A stretch of DNA of 64,000 bases from the NCBI RefSeq assembly GCF_900112455.1, contig NZ_FOLT01000002.1, positions 186,001 to 250,000 of the forward strand, read 5' to 3'. Position 1 is the first letter of the stretch; each line of letters begins with the position of its first letter. Positions 17,510-26,429 of the stretch are shown here, piece by piece. This DNA is from Alkalibacterium subtropicum (GTDB taxonomy: Bacteria > Bacillota > Bacilli > Lactobacillales > Carnobacteriaceae_A). The notes beneath the pieces are model-generated. The model had not been told where the DNA came from and ran no database searches. It saw only the letters and a list, made by a program, of their open reading frames with translations. Made by a program: the position numbers and the translations under genes.

Positions 17510-18064
17510 TATATCTCCTCCCCATATTATATTGGTCAAAAGTCACGTTGCCCGTTCACTTATCAGAGAAAAGAACAGTCAGACGAGAACTCTTTTTTTT
17601 ATTTTACAGCCATTTAAAACGACTAAATTAGTAAGCGGGTTCACTATCCACAGTACAAGAAAGACGACAGAAGCTCAATGCCTATGTGCCTCATTGATCG
17701 CAAGCAAACGAAACAAAATAATGAAAAATTATTAACCATAAACAAGCCGCAGCACCTTTAAATCGTATACCATTATGTAAAAAAATATAGTTAATTTCAC
17801 GAATTTAACACCCCGACTATAGCATAGTCTCTTTTAAAGAGTCAAACATGATCAGGTAAGGTTCACCCTTGCAGTGGATGGAACTCAAAAACACATTTCA
17901 TTGGGTATGAATAGCAAAGACTGTTACAATTAAAGGGAAACCGATTACACTTTTTCCCTCGCATTTTTGCCACTTAATACTCCTATTACTTATATATTCG
18001 ATTCTGCTGTTCCTGAAAATTGTGCCAGCTGCACATCAAACATATTGAAAGGTGTTGAACGTCA
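17510..18064. other. Non-coding stretch ahead of carotenoid genes
   Basis: AT-rich with many stops. It holds a CTCTTT-T-AAAGAG dyad near 17830-17848 and the carotenoid promoter at 17967-17995. No gene is recognised. Confidence 0.5.
17967..17995 (+). promoter_or_regulatory. SigA-type promoter of crtP-crtO-crtN
   Basis: TTGCCA (17967-17972), 17 bases, TTATAT (17990-17995), about 70 bases ahead of crtP. Confidence 0.6.
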
Positions 18065-19561
18065 TTGGAAAAACAAAAAACAGTGCTCGTTATTGGCGGA
18101 GGACTCGGAGGTCTCTCTGCTGCCATTTCTTTAGCTCAAAAAGGATACAGTGTGTCGCTTCACGAGAAAAATGATCACATCGGCGGTAAACTCAATCGTC
18201 TGGAACAAGACGGCTTTGGGTTTGACCTTGGCCCTTCGATTTTAACGATGCCTAAAGTATTCGAAAAACTGTTCACAGACAGCGGTAAAAAAATGAGCGA
18301 TTACGTTGCCATTGAAAAGCTGAATCACCAATGGCGGACTTTTTTCCCTGACGGTGATGTTATCGACTTGTATGAAAACTTGAAAGACATGGAAGAAAAA
18401 AATCCTTTACTTGATAAAAAAGACATGGAGGAGTTTAATGAACTGCTGGCTTATTCCAAAAACATTTATGAAACAGTAGAAAAAGGCTATTTTGACAAAG
18501 GTATCGATAATAAAAGGGAAATCGGTAAGCTGCATGGTCTGATCAGCGTATATAAAAACTTCGATTTACTGCACACTGTTCATCAGGGGATCGATAAACG
18601 GATAAGCAATGATCATTTTAGAGATATGCTTTCTTACTACAGCAAGTATGTGGGGTCATCCCCCTACGACGCTCCGGCACTGCTCAACATGCTGATCTAT
18701 ATGCAAAAAGATCAAGGCGCGTGGTATGTTCCCAGTGGCATGCACCTTCTAGGTAAAGCGATGGTCAGACTTGCAGAAGAAATTGGCGTCACTATTCATA
18801 CCGGCCAACCCATTACACGTCTCAGCAAAGAGAACGGCAAAGTAACAGGTGCCTATTTAGAAGATGGAACTGCTTTGACGGCCGATTATTATATTTCTAA
18901 TATGGAAGTCATTCCCACCTATGAGCATCTATTAGAAGAAGAGGACCGGTATATTAAAAAATTAAAGAAAAAATTCAAGCCAGCCTGTTCGGGCTTAGTC
19001 ATGCACCTGGGTGTTAAAAAAACATATCCGCAACTGCGCCATCATAATTTCTTTTTTGCAAAAGACCCAAAGCGTCAAATGGATAAAATTTTCCATAAAA
19101 ACGAACTGCCTGACGATCCTGTTATTTACTTGGTCAATGTAAATAAAACGGATCCCAGTCAAGCACCCGCCGGCCATGAGAATCTGAAAATATTACCGCA
19201 TATCCCTCATATTCAGGATGATCCTTTCACGAAAAAGGACTATGACAACTTCGCTGAGCGTGTGCTGATCAAACTGGAAAATATGGGTTTAACTGATCTC
19301 CGTCAAAACATTGTGACGCAAGATATCTGGACACCAGAAGACATAAAAGACGTGTACTGGTCCGATCGCGGAGCCATTTACGGAACATTATCGGACCGCA
19401 AATTGAATCAGGGATTCAAAATGCCTAAGCATAGTGACCGCTACGACAATCTGTACTTTGTAGGGGGAACGGTCAACCCGGGCGGCGGCATGCCCATGGT
19501 TACATTAAGCGGTCAGCAAGTCAGAGACAAAATCGTTGCCCGAGATGACTCTAATACTTAA
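18065..19561 (+). CDS. crtP: 4,4'-diaponeurosporene oxygenase CrtP
   Basis: A 498-residue FAD-dependent amine-oxidase-fold enzyme with the Rossmann motif GGGLGGLSAA at about 11-20 and the C-terminal FAD segment NPGGGMPMVTLSGQQV. It aligns closely by eye with S. aureus CrtP over its full length (for example DGFGFDLGPSILTMP, KYVGSS-YDAPA, NMEVIPTY, VWTPEDI-like WTPEDIK). CrtP oxidises the terminal methyl of C30 diaponeurosporene towards the aldehyde. The start is TTG 18065 with AAGGTG 11 bases ahead; that spacing is loose. It is the first gene of crtP-crtO-crtN. Confidence 0.9.
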   Translation: MEKQKTVLVIGGGLGGLSAAISLAQKGYSVSLHEKNDHIGGKLNRLEQDGFGFDLGPSILTMPKVFEKLFTDSGKKMSDYVAIEKLNHQWRTFFPDGDVIDLYENLKDMEEKNPLLDKKDMEEFNELLAYSKNIYETVEKGYFDKGIDNKREIGKLHGLISVYKNFDLLHTVHQGIDKRISNDHFRDMLSYYSKYVGSSPYDAPALLNMLIYMQKDQGAWYVPSGMHLLGKAMVRLAEEIGVTIHTGQPITRLSKENGKVTGAYLEDGTALTADYYISNMEVIPTYEHLLEEEDRYIKKLKKKFKPACSGLVMHLGVKKTYPQLRHHNFFFAKDPKRQMDKIFHKNELPDDPVIYLVNVNKTDPSQAPAGHENLKILPHIPHIQDDPFTKKDYDNFAERVLIKLENMGLTDLRQNIVTQDIWTPEDIKDVYWSDRGAIYGTLSDRKLNQGFKMPKHSDRYDNLYFVGGTVNPGGGMPMVTLSGQQVRDKIVARDDSNT

Positions 19562-19630
19562 AAGTAACGCAGGGCTCAAGTATCCAAAAATACTGACAAG
19601 TAAAAACGAGCGGGAAAGACAGGTGTAAAC

Positions 19631-20134
19631 ATGTGGGATTTTATGATTTCTAATCTGTGGATGACAAATATTGCTGCATGGCTGTTCTTTCATCTCGCTA
19701 TCTCGATACTTTGTCTAATGATTCCTCAATCTTATTTTTTGAAAAGTGACGGATTCAGACTCTATGCATGGGAACAGTCAGGTAACATCTGGCAAAAACT
19801 TTTTCGGGTCAAGAAATGGAAAAATGTTCTGGTCGACGGCGCTTCTGTTTTCCGGATCGGCTACGGCAAAAAAAAGCTGCATGGAAATAAGCGTGACGAC
19901 TTGATGCTTTTTGCGGCTGAAACGAGGCGGGCTGAACTGACACACTGGTTATCCATTCTTCCCGCTCCATTGTTTTTCCTGTGGAACCCATTTTGGGCGG
20001 GATGTCTCATGATTGCTTATGCCCTTGTGTTCAATTTTCCATTTATTATTGTTCAACGCTATAATCGGGGACGCATTCTTGCCATCCTTTCCCCCAAAGA
20101 CTCAAAAAGCAAGAAAGACATCACCAAAAAATAA
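19631..20134 (+). CDS. crtO: Glycosyl-4,4'-diaponeurosporenoate acyltransferase CrtO
   Basis: A 167-residue membrane protein resembling S. aureus CrtO in length and signature: an N-terminal span, WxK-KWKN-LVDGA, ETRRAELTHWLSILP at about 97-111, two spans and IIVQRYNRGRI near the end. CrtO esterifies the glucose of glucosyl diaponeurosporenoate with a fatty acid, the last step to staphyloxanthin. Finding it here implies a glycosylated, acylated C30 pigment. However, the glycosyltransferase CrtQ is not in the window. Confidence 0.85.
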   Translation: MWDFMISNLWMTNIAAWLFFHLAISILCLMIPQSYFLKSDGFRLYAWEQSGNIWQKLFRVKKWKNVLVDGASVFRIGYGKKKLHGNKRDDLMLFAAETRRAELTHWLSILPAPLFFLWNPFWAGCLMIAYALVFNFPFIIVQRYNRGRILAILSPKDSKSKKDITKK

Positions 20135-20198
20135 TGATTCAACGCATTTCTGTGAGACCATTGTCTCGCTTTAAACGTGCAAAAGGGGGACTTTACCT

Positions 20199-21716
20199 GT
20201 GAAGAAAAAAGTGATTGTTATTGGTGCGGGAGCCGCTGGGTTAGCCAGTGCTATTCGCCTGCAGTACAAAGGTTATGATGTGGAACTCTATGAAAAACAT
20301 CCAACGCCTGGGGGTAAAATGAATCAGATTGAGATGGATGGCTACCGTTTTGACTTAGGGCCCAGCCTGGTCATGATGCCTCAGGTTTATCGCGAAATTT
20401 TTGAATACTGCGGACGTGATCCGGATGACTACATCCCTATGGAAAAACTTGACCCCATGTATCGGGTATACTTTAGCGATAACCCAAAAGAACCTGTCGA
20501 TGTCTCCAGTGATATGGTCAAGTGGACAAAGACACTGGAATCATTCAGTGAATCGGACACTGCTGGTTTTTTCAGGTATCTAAATGATGCGTACAAAAGT
20601 TACTCTTTTTCCTGGAACAATATTATAAGGCGGCCTTTCCGAAAACAGACAGACTTTTATAATCTGACTTTACTCAAAGAAGGCCGAGAAGCAAAATCAG
20701 GGATCAATGCTGATCAGTTTATCGGACGGTATATTAAAGATGAGCGTTTGAAACAGATGCTCAGCTTTCAGACTTTATACATTGGCATATCCCCGTTCAA
20801 AAGCCCCTCCTTTTACACGACGATCCCTATGACTCAATTTCTATACGGGGTCTGGTTTATTAAGGGGGGAATGTATACCATGGCTCGCTCTATGGCCCGC
20901 TTATTTCAAGAGCTGGGCGGTCATATCCACTACAACACAAGTGTGGATGAAATTGTTATAGAAAATGGCAAAGCTATGGGTGTTCGTATCGCTGACGAAG
21001 TGAAAGCCGCTGACTATGTGGTCTGCAACGCTGATTTCCCTTATGCAATGAAACAGCTGGTGAAAGATGAGCCGGCCAAAGGCAAATATACGGATAAAAA
21101 AATCGACAAGATGAAATACTCCTGCTCGACTCTAGTCTTTTATCTGGGAATGAACCGCAAATACGAATCGGTCGAGCACATTCATCACTTTGTCTTTGAT
21201 GAAGACCTGGAAAAAAACATGCAGCATATTTTCGGTGGCTCTAAGCCACGCCGAGCTTCCTTTTATGTTTATATTGCCTCCAAAATGGATGCTTCGTTGG
21301 CACCGGCTGGGAAAGATGGCTTATATATTATGATGCCAGTTTCTAATGTTAAAACTGCCAAGTATGAGTGGAACGAGGACACCATCCATTACTACCGCAA
21401 ATTAATATTGAACAAGCTGAAAACGATCAAAGGCTTTGAAACAGTTGAAGAAGAGATCGTTGCAGAAAAGCACATGTCTCCCCTGGATTTTGAGTCCACA
21501 TTCAATGCCTACAACGGTGCCGTGTTTGGTCTGATGCCCACACTACTGCAAAGCAGTCACTTCCGGCCGCAAAGCAAAGCGAAACAGTGTGACAATCTCT
21601 ATTTCAATGGCAGCAGTACACATCCAGGCGCGGGCGTACCCATTGTTTTACTATCAGCCCGAATTGCCGCGCAGGAGCTCATTCAAGACGATCAGGGCAT
21701 TTCCTTTGGTTACTGA
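20199..21716 (+). CDS. crtN: 4,4'-diapophytoene desaturase CrtN
   Basis: A 505-residue FAD-dependent desaturase with the dinucleotide motif GAGAAGLASA at about 8-17, FDLGPSLVMMPQVY, LSFQTLYIGISP, FIKGGMYTMA and the C-terminal HPGAGVPIVLLSARI, all matching the CrtN branch rather than CrtP. It introduces the double bonds that turn colourless C30 diapophytoene into yellow diaponeurosporene. The start is GTG 20199 with AAAGGGGGA 8 bases ahead. It is the last gene of the cluster. The diapophytoene synthase CrtM needed to make its substrate must lie elsewhere. Confidence 0.9.
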   Translation: MKKKVIVIGAGAAGLASAIRLQYKGYDVELYEKHPTPGGKMNQIEMDGYRFDLGPSLVMMPQVYREIFEYCGRDPDDYIPMEKLDPMYRVYFSDNPKEPVDVSSDMVKWTKTLESFSESDTAGFFRYLNDAYKSYSFSWNNIIRRPFRKQTDFYNLTLLKEGREAKSGINADQFIGRYIKDERLKQMLSFQTLYIGISPFKSPSFYTTIPMTQFLYGVWFIKGGMYTMARSMARLFQELGGHIHYNTSVDEIVIENGKAMGVRIADEVKAADYVVCNADFPYAMKQLVKDEPAKGKYTDKKIDKMKYSCSTLVFYLGMNRKYESVEHIHHFVFDEDLEKNMQHIFGGSKPRRASFYVYIASKMDASLAPAGKDGLYIMMPVSNVKTAKYEWNEDTIHYYRKLILNKLKTIKGFETVEEEIVAEKHMSPLDFESTFNAYNGAVFGLMPTLLQSSHFRPQSKAKQCDNLYFNGSSTHPGAGVPIVLLSARIAAQELIQDDQGISFGY

Positions 21717-21909
21717 GCACTGTTCATAGCTCGCTTGTACCTGAAACGCTCTAGACACCATTCACTCTGTTATGACCGCTTTTAATGGGCAGTTTTTTCA
21801 TATCACCTGGCAGCAGAATCACTTGAAATCGCTATGAATTGTAAATTATTCGCTCTGTCTATATACTGAACACTGTAACGAGGAAGAGAAAGACAAGGAG
21901 GAATAGTCC

Positions 21910-22395
21910 ATGAGCAAATTTGCCGAAGGCGTTTACCCTACTGAAGAAGAAGCGGTTCAAGCAGTCAGAGACCTGTTTACTCAGGGATATGATGAAAAAG
22001 ATATTTTACTGATCACGAACGATTCAAAAAAAGAAGAGATCGCTCAGCAACTCAGCGTCCAGGTGCTGAACATCGACACGATCGATTTTTCCAGTGACGG
22101 TGACGAATCAGTCATGGATAAAATCAAAGAGGTTTTTTCCGGTGGATCGGACGACCGGTCACTGGATGATTCCGTGAAGGAGCGTATATACAATAACAAA
22201 GAAAACCTTCAAAACGGTCAGATCATGGTTCTTGCTGAACTGACTTCACCTGTGGACCGGGACCCGACGACCGACCCTAACAGTAGGACCGGCGGATCGG
22301 TTGACCATTCTGTCCCTCAAGTGACGGATGAATACCATAAAGATACTAAGGGAGATATCCATATCGATAACAGTGATGTCGGTCACCGGCCATAA
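21910..22395 (+). CDS. General stress protein 17M-like (YflT family)
   Basis: A 161-residue acidic soluble protein with the YflT heat-induced stress domain at its N-terminus (FAEGVYPTEEEAVQAVRDL, then GYDEKDILLITND). The C-terminal third is a low-complexity Asp/Ser/Thr/His tail. AAGGAGGA precedes the ATG and a hairpin terminator follows at 22460-22500. In B. subtilis the family is SigB-dependent; I see no SigB-type promoter here. Confidence 0.8.
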   Translation: MSKFAEGVYPTEEEAVQAVRDLFTQGYDEKDILLITNDSKKEEIAQQLSVQVLNIDTIDFSSDGDESVMDKIKEVFSGGSDDRSLDDSVKERIYNNKENLQNGQIMVLAELTSPVDRDPTTDPNSRTGGSVDHSVPQVTDEYHKDTKGDIHIDNSDVGHRP

Positions 22396-22459
22396 GACAG
22401 ATGCTTTCCAGACCAACTGTTGTTTTAGTTTTTTTATTTCCAAACGCTAAAAAAAGAAG

Positions 22460-22500
22460 ACGAGTACTATTGGATACACATCCAACATGTACTCGTTTTT
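22460..22500 (+). terminator. Terminator after YflT-like gene
   Basis: ACGAGTAC (22460-22467) pairs with GTACTCGT (22489-22496), inner TTGGAT/ATCCAA, then T5. Confidence 0.85.
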
Positions 22501-22704
22501 ATGTTGCAGATTAATAAGTAACTGATATTTCAACTAAAGATTACTGTTTCTTTTTCGCAGACGGATATACCTGCCTGAACCAGTTCCGTTAACTGAATTT
22601 ATTTCATTATTTTTATGTGCCGGGGTTTTTCTGTATTTAACCCATTGTGGTAAACTAAATATACTGGATTCTTAATTGCTTGATAGCAAAATAATAATGG
22701 AAAG

Positions 22705-23286
22705 ATGGAATTCGTCATGACCTTGCTTAAAGACTACAACCTGATGGATGACAAAAAACTGATCTTCTGGATAAACATGGCCGTTATCCCGTTGTTCCTC
22801 TTCTTTATCGTGCTGTTCACCTCCGTCACGCGTGTATTTTTGGGAAGCAGTGATTTCGGCTATAGCTTCAGCATGGATGATCTGACCGGCTTTCTGATCT
22901 CGCTTGCACTCTTTTTCGTGATCTACTTTGTACTCATCGTCGTACATGAACTGATACACGGTATTTTCTTCAAGGTGTTCGATCCGGACGGAAAAGTCAG
23001 CTTCGGATTCAAGAACGGTATGGCCTATGCCACCAGTCCGCATTCCTATTATCCCAAGAGCCGTTTTATCATGATCTGTCTGGCGCCCTTCGTTTTCATA
23101 ACAGCCGGTCTGATAGTTCTGCTGGTTCTTGGACTTATCACTGAGTCCTTCTTTGTTTTCTATGCTTCGATCCATGCGGCATCCTGTGCAGGAGACTTTT
23201 ACTGGGTGGTCCTGCTTTCCCGGCATTCCGGTGATATCCTTGTCGAAGACACTGAAAAAGGCATGACGGTCTATCTTAAAGACTGA
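22705..23286 (+). CDS. DUF3267-type membrane zinc metalloprotease
   Basis: A 193-residue polytopic protein with HELIHG (a zincin HExxH motif at about residues 81-85) inside a membrane span. Four hydrophobic segments lie at about 20-42, 62-80, 120-142 and 146-165. This is the DUF3267 putative zincin layout. It probably cleaves substrates in or near the membrane. ATG 22705 and ATG 22720 are both possible, and neither has a strong ribosome binding site. It is monocistronic. Confidence 0.8.
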   Translation: MEFVMTLLKDYNLMDDKKLIFWINMAVIPLFLFFIVLFTSVTRVFLGSSDFGYSFSMDDLTGFLISLALFFVIYFVLIVVHELIHGIFFKVFDPDGKVSFGFKNGMAYATSPHSYYPKSRFIMICLAPFVFITAGLIVLLVLGLITESFFVFYASIHAASCAGDFYWVVLLSRHSGDILVEDTEKGMTVYLKD

Positions 23287-23451
23287 AAGGACAGCACCAT
23301 CGTCTATGTACCGATCTCAATTTTTTTATTGCTTAGCAGAAAAAGTAACCATGATTTGAAACCCAGACGCCTGCCTTTATATATGTGAGCCAGAAAGTTC
23401 TAATCAACTGAAGCTGGATAAGAATAATAGGCAAATAGTTTTACTTATCAG

Positions 23452-23491
23452 AGAGGGCATATCGGCTGTTCAGGCAGCTGATATGCCCTCT
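23452..23491 (+). terminator. Strong hairpin terminator
   Basis: AGAGGGCATATC (23452-23463) pairs with GATATGCCCTCT (23480-23491), with an inner GCTG/CAGC. It is followed by TTCCTTTT and is probably the distal terminator of the DUF3267 gene. Confidence 0.7.
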
Positions 23492-23590
23492 TCCTTTTGG
23501 TCACTAAATCAACGGCTCTTGACTGATCGGAGCATACTCGCCTGAAGCGAGTATGGGTCATAATAGACCATCTCGGTCTCTGTCTATTCA

Positions 23591-23900
23591 TGAGTAGATA
23601 TAAACCGTTTTGGTTGAGACAACTCGAAAATTTTTACAGATGGGTGGGCAAAAAAAAGAGGATTTTAGTCTATCCCGGTTTTAATTATAGTCTGAGTTAG
23701 CACTAAAACTGCTTTCTAATGACCACCCGAGGCGTAAAAAAATTTGAGCGGACAAAAGAGACCCGTTTTGTTTCCCACCCCACCGTAATACTGTTTTGGG
23801 TGGGTAGAAGAAACACTTTTTTATGACTTCCCAAAAGAACCAAACCTTTGACTGGATAAAACTTAGCCAAAACTCGTCAACCCCACATCCTGCTAACCTT
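23591..23900. repeat. Degenerate 52-bp tandem hairpin repeats (6 units)
   Basis: Related units begin at 23591, 23641, 23693, 23745, 23797 and 23849, so the spacing is 50, 52, 52, 52 and 52. They start TGAG or TGGG (the last TGAC), then an A-rich run, a T-rich run and a CCC or complementary end (for example TTGAC...GTCAA in the last). Conservation between units is low, so this is an old array. The period and the hairpin-per-unit design match the array at 11938-12516, although the sequence does not. A period of 52 rules out coding. Confidence 0.6.
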
Positions 23901-24152
23901 TCAGGGGGTCCAATCAGGTTCCATTATGACAGCTGAAGCACCGGGACCCATCTCAATGTGTACAAAGGTCTTAGCCCCGTTAACCTATATAAATCCCTCA
24001 AACAACAAGTATGCAAAAAGGGAGAAAGCATGCGTATGATAAGGTGACCTGCCACTGATTAATCGTTGCTGTCACATAACCTTTTTAGCTCTATCTTCAA
24101 CTTATCGGGAGGCACTGGATATCACCAACATCCTCAGTGTACAACCATACTG

Positions 24153-24200
24153 AAAAACCTTGAACTAAAGAGTGTACAATCTCCCTGGTCCAAGGTTTTT
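24153..24200. terminator. Hairpin with 10-bp arms downstream of PTS regulator
   Basis: AAAAACCTTG (24153-24162) and CAAGGTTTTT (24191-24200) pair perfectly around a 28-base loop. It would terminate leftward transcription from the PTS operon. Confidence 0.7.
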
Positions 24201-24232
24201 GCTGAACGAGCTTAATTATTTGTTCATCGCGA

Positions 24233-26269
24233 CTAGATTTCTGACGAGATCAGTTGATAAAGTTCATCCTCCGTCTGATCCTCGTCCAGCGCCTGCATGA
24301 AGGCCTCTGATTTCACCAGGTCCATCAAATCGACCAATGTATCCAAGTGTTCCAGATTATCCGCAGAAGCAAAAGAGATCAGTACCTTGATATCATTATC
24401 TTTGGAATAGGCCACCTTTTTCCTAAGGATCAGTATACTGAACCCTGTTTTGTATACATCCTCATTCGCCCGGGCATGCGGGATCGCTACATCATTACCC
24501 ACAAACATATAATAGCCGTATTTTTCAAAGGATTCGATGACTTTCTCCCTATAACTCTCCGCTACATAGTCGTGTTTCACTAAAGGATCCGTTGCTGCCC
24601 TGACAGCCTCTTCCCAGTTTTCCACTTCGTCTATTATCTGCAGATGCGTCCTGGGCAGCTGGCTGCTGCTTTCTTTTTCTGCTGAAATCAGATCATCCAA
24701 TATGAAACTCCCGAACTTTTCTTTCAACGCCTTGATCAGCTCTTTGTTGTTTCCCACTTCCACATTTGAATCGATCGTACTGACGAGTTGAGATAATTCG
24801 ATTTTCTTAGTCGTTTTCATAATGCCCGCTTTTTCAAGAAGCCTGATATCCTCATCGGTCAGCATGGTATTGACTCTCAGCACAGGGAGATCCGTCTTTA
24901 CCTCCTGAAGATCGATAGTGGTGATCACCAGGTCGACCGCCTGCTTATCCGGGAATCCACTCAGATAATGCAGGGGGATCGTGTCGATGACCCGTACACT
25001 GAACTCTCTCTCCAGACGCTGTTTCAACAGCTTTGATACGGCGATCCCCTGACTGCATACCACGAGAACGTTCTTCGGCTTCTTTTCTGACAGGATGCCT
25101 CTGTTCAATGCTACAGCGAAGTGAATCGTTATGAGCGCCACCTCTTCATCGATTTTTCTCTCGGTCGGCAGTAGATCCGACTGCTTCAAGGCTCTCAGTG
25201 TACAGTCGTAAACATCGGGGTACTCCGACTGGACATCATAATCGACCGGCTGGCTGATTTCGATGTTGTTTCTTATATTGAACAGAATAGGCTTGATATG
25301 ATTGGAAAGACCCTCGAACAGCTCTTTGTCCTTTGTCAGATCCACACCGTAAAGATCACTGAATGTACGAATCAGCTGATAAACGGACTTGTCCATCTCG
25401 ACCCAGTAATGATAGGACATATCCGTCAGCTTGATGTACTTGCCGCTGATCACGCGCTTGGCTGTTTCGATCAAGTCTCCTTCCGATATCCCGACCCCAT
25501 AGTAATTTTCCAGAATTTTTTTCTCTGACTTGAGGACTTCCAGTTCGTATGAATCAAATGAAGCAGATGTGTCGTTGACTGCCCCTTTTTTATTTCTGAG
25601 CAGACAGACGATCAGATAATTGCGGATCGTCCGGTACGTCTCGTCTGAAAAAACACACCCCAGTTTATCTTGAATGCCCGAAAGATACTGACTGACACCT
25701 TTGACATCCAGGTCGTTCATATAGCGATCCAGTAGGCTCCCAAACAGAAGCTTGTTGTGGATCGTTTCTTCAGAAATACCGTTCAGTATCTTCCACTGGG
25801 CATCTCGTATATTTTTTTCAGTACCCATGAGGACGAAGCCTTGTTTGTGTTTCAAAACAGAGTCCAAGTACAACTGCGGCAGTTCTTTCAGCAGATGGTC
25901 ATAGTCGTTTTTGACTGTGACACGCGTCACCCCCAGTTTTTTGCTGAAATGCGTCAGATTGAGCTTGCCCATCAAAATGAAGGTAGCCTTCATCAGCAGA
26001 TAGCGTTCTTTGGACTGCAGCAGCACCTCATCCACGGACAGGTCCTCCAGAAATGCTCCGATCGCCTTTTTAGTGGTTTCATCGATCTGTTCGGAAAAAT
26101 CATACGGTGAAGCAACTAGCCCTTGTTCATGCAGGACATCTCCGATCGTTTCAAGGTCATACCTCACCGTCCGCTCGCTGACACCGAACTTGCTGGCGAG
26201 CGAGTCGACGGTCCTGTATGGATTTTTCAGCAAATCCACGATTATGTCTATTTCTCTGAATGTGAGCAT
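24233..26269 (-). CDS. PRD-containing PTS transcriptional activator (MtlR/BglG type)
   Basis: A 678-residue regulator with N-terminal HTH_11 and Mga-type helix-turn-helix domains (about 1-160, SKFGVSERTVRYD), two PRD domains (about 190-400), an EIIB-Gat-like domain (VLVVCSQGIAVSKLL, Cys at about 407) and a C-terminal EIIA domain (DVAIPHARA). Phosphorylation of PRD, EIIB and EIIA sites by the PTS sets its activity, as in MtlR/LicR. ATG 26269 is chosen over the adjacent GTG because of GGAGGA spacing. It is the last gene of a PTS operon that it presumably activates, with a 160-base gap to the dehydrogenase gene. Confidence 0.9.
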   Translation of the reverse strand: MLTFREIDIIVDLLKNPYRTVDSLASKFGVSERTVRYDLETIGDVLHEQGLVASPYDFSEQIDETTKKAIGAFLEDLSVDEVLLQSKERYLLMKATFILMGKLNLTHFSKKLGVTRVTVKNDYDHLLKELPQLYLDSVLKHKQGFVLMGTEKNIRDAQWKILNGISEETIHNKLLFGSLLDRYMNDLDVKGVSQYLSGIQDKLGCVFSDETYRTIRNYLIVCLLRNKKGAVNDTSASFDSYELEVLKSEKKILENYYGVGISEGDLIETAKRVISGKYIKLTDMSYHYWVEMDKSVYQLIRTFSDLYGVDLTKDKELFEGLSNHIKPILFNIRNNIEISQPVDYDVQSEYPDVYDCTLRALKQSDLLPTERKIDEEVALITIHFAVALNRGILSEKKPKNVLVVCSQGIAVSKLLKQRLEREFSVRVIDTIPLHYLSGFPDKQAVDLVITTIDLQEVKTDLPVLRVNTMLTDEDIRLLEKAGIMKTTKKIELSQLVSTIDSNVEVGNNKELIKALKEKFGSFILDDLISAEKESSSQLPRTHLQIIDEVENWEEAVRAATDPLVKHDYVAESYREKVIESFEKYGYYMFVGNDVAIPHARANEDVYKTGFSILILRKKVAYSKDNDIKVLISFASADNLEHLDTLVDLMDLVKSEAFMQALDEDQTEDELYQLISSEI

Positions 26270-26429
26270 CACTTCCTCCTCCCCTTATGCATCTCGCGTC
26301 TTTTTTCCAGCTGAAAAACTGGTCGCCGCATACCCCTATAACATTCAGGGACACTAGCGATACCAGCTTCTCGACTATTCTATTTTACCAGTTATCAGGA
26401 CAAAAAAGATGATTTTTTGTCTTGATGAT

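Larger units (their letters stand above)
23287..24232. other. Long intergenic region with hairpins and 52-bp repeats
   Basis: No gene in 946 bases. It contains a strong hairpin (23452-23491), a degenerate 52-bp repeat array (23591-23900) and a second hairpin (24153-24200) by the PTS regulator. Confidence 0.7.

Noticed and set aside
17510-18064. Possible further peptide cassette copy
   Set aside because: No MIPYGW-type frame or matching promoter block was found on either strand.
22672-23226. Minus-strand frame of 184 codons
   Set aside because: Antisense to the DUF3267 gene, whose HELIHG motif and membrane spans make it the real gene.
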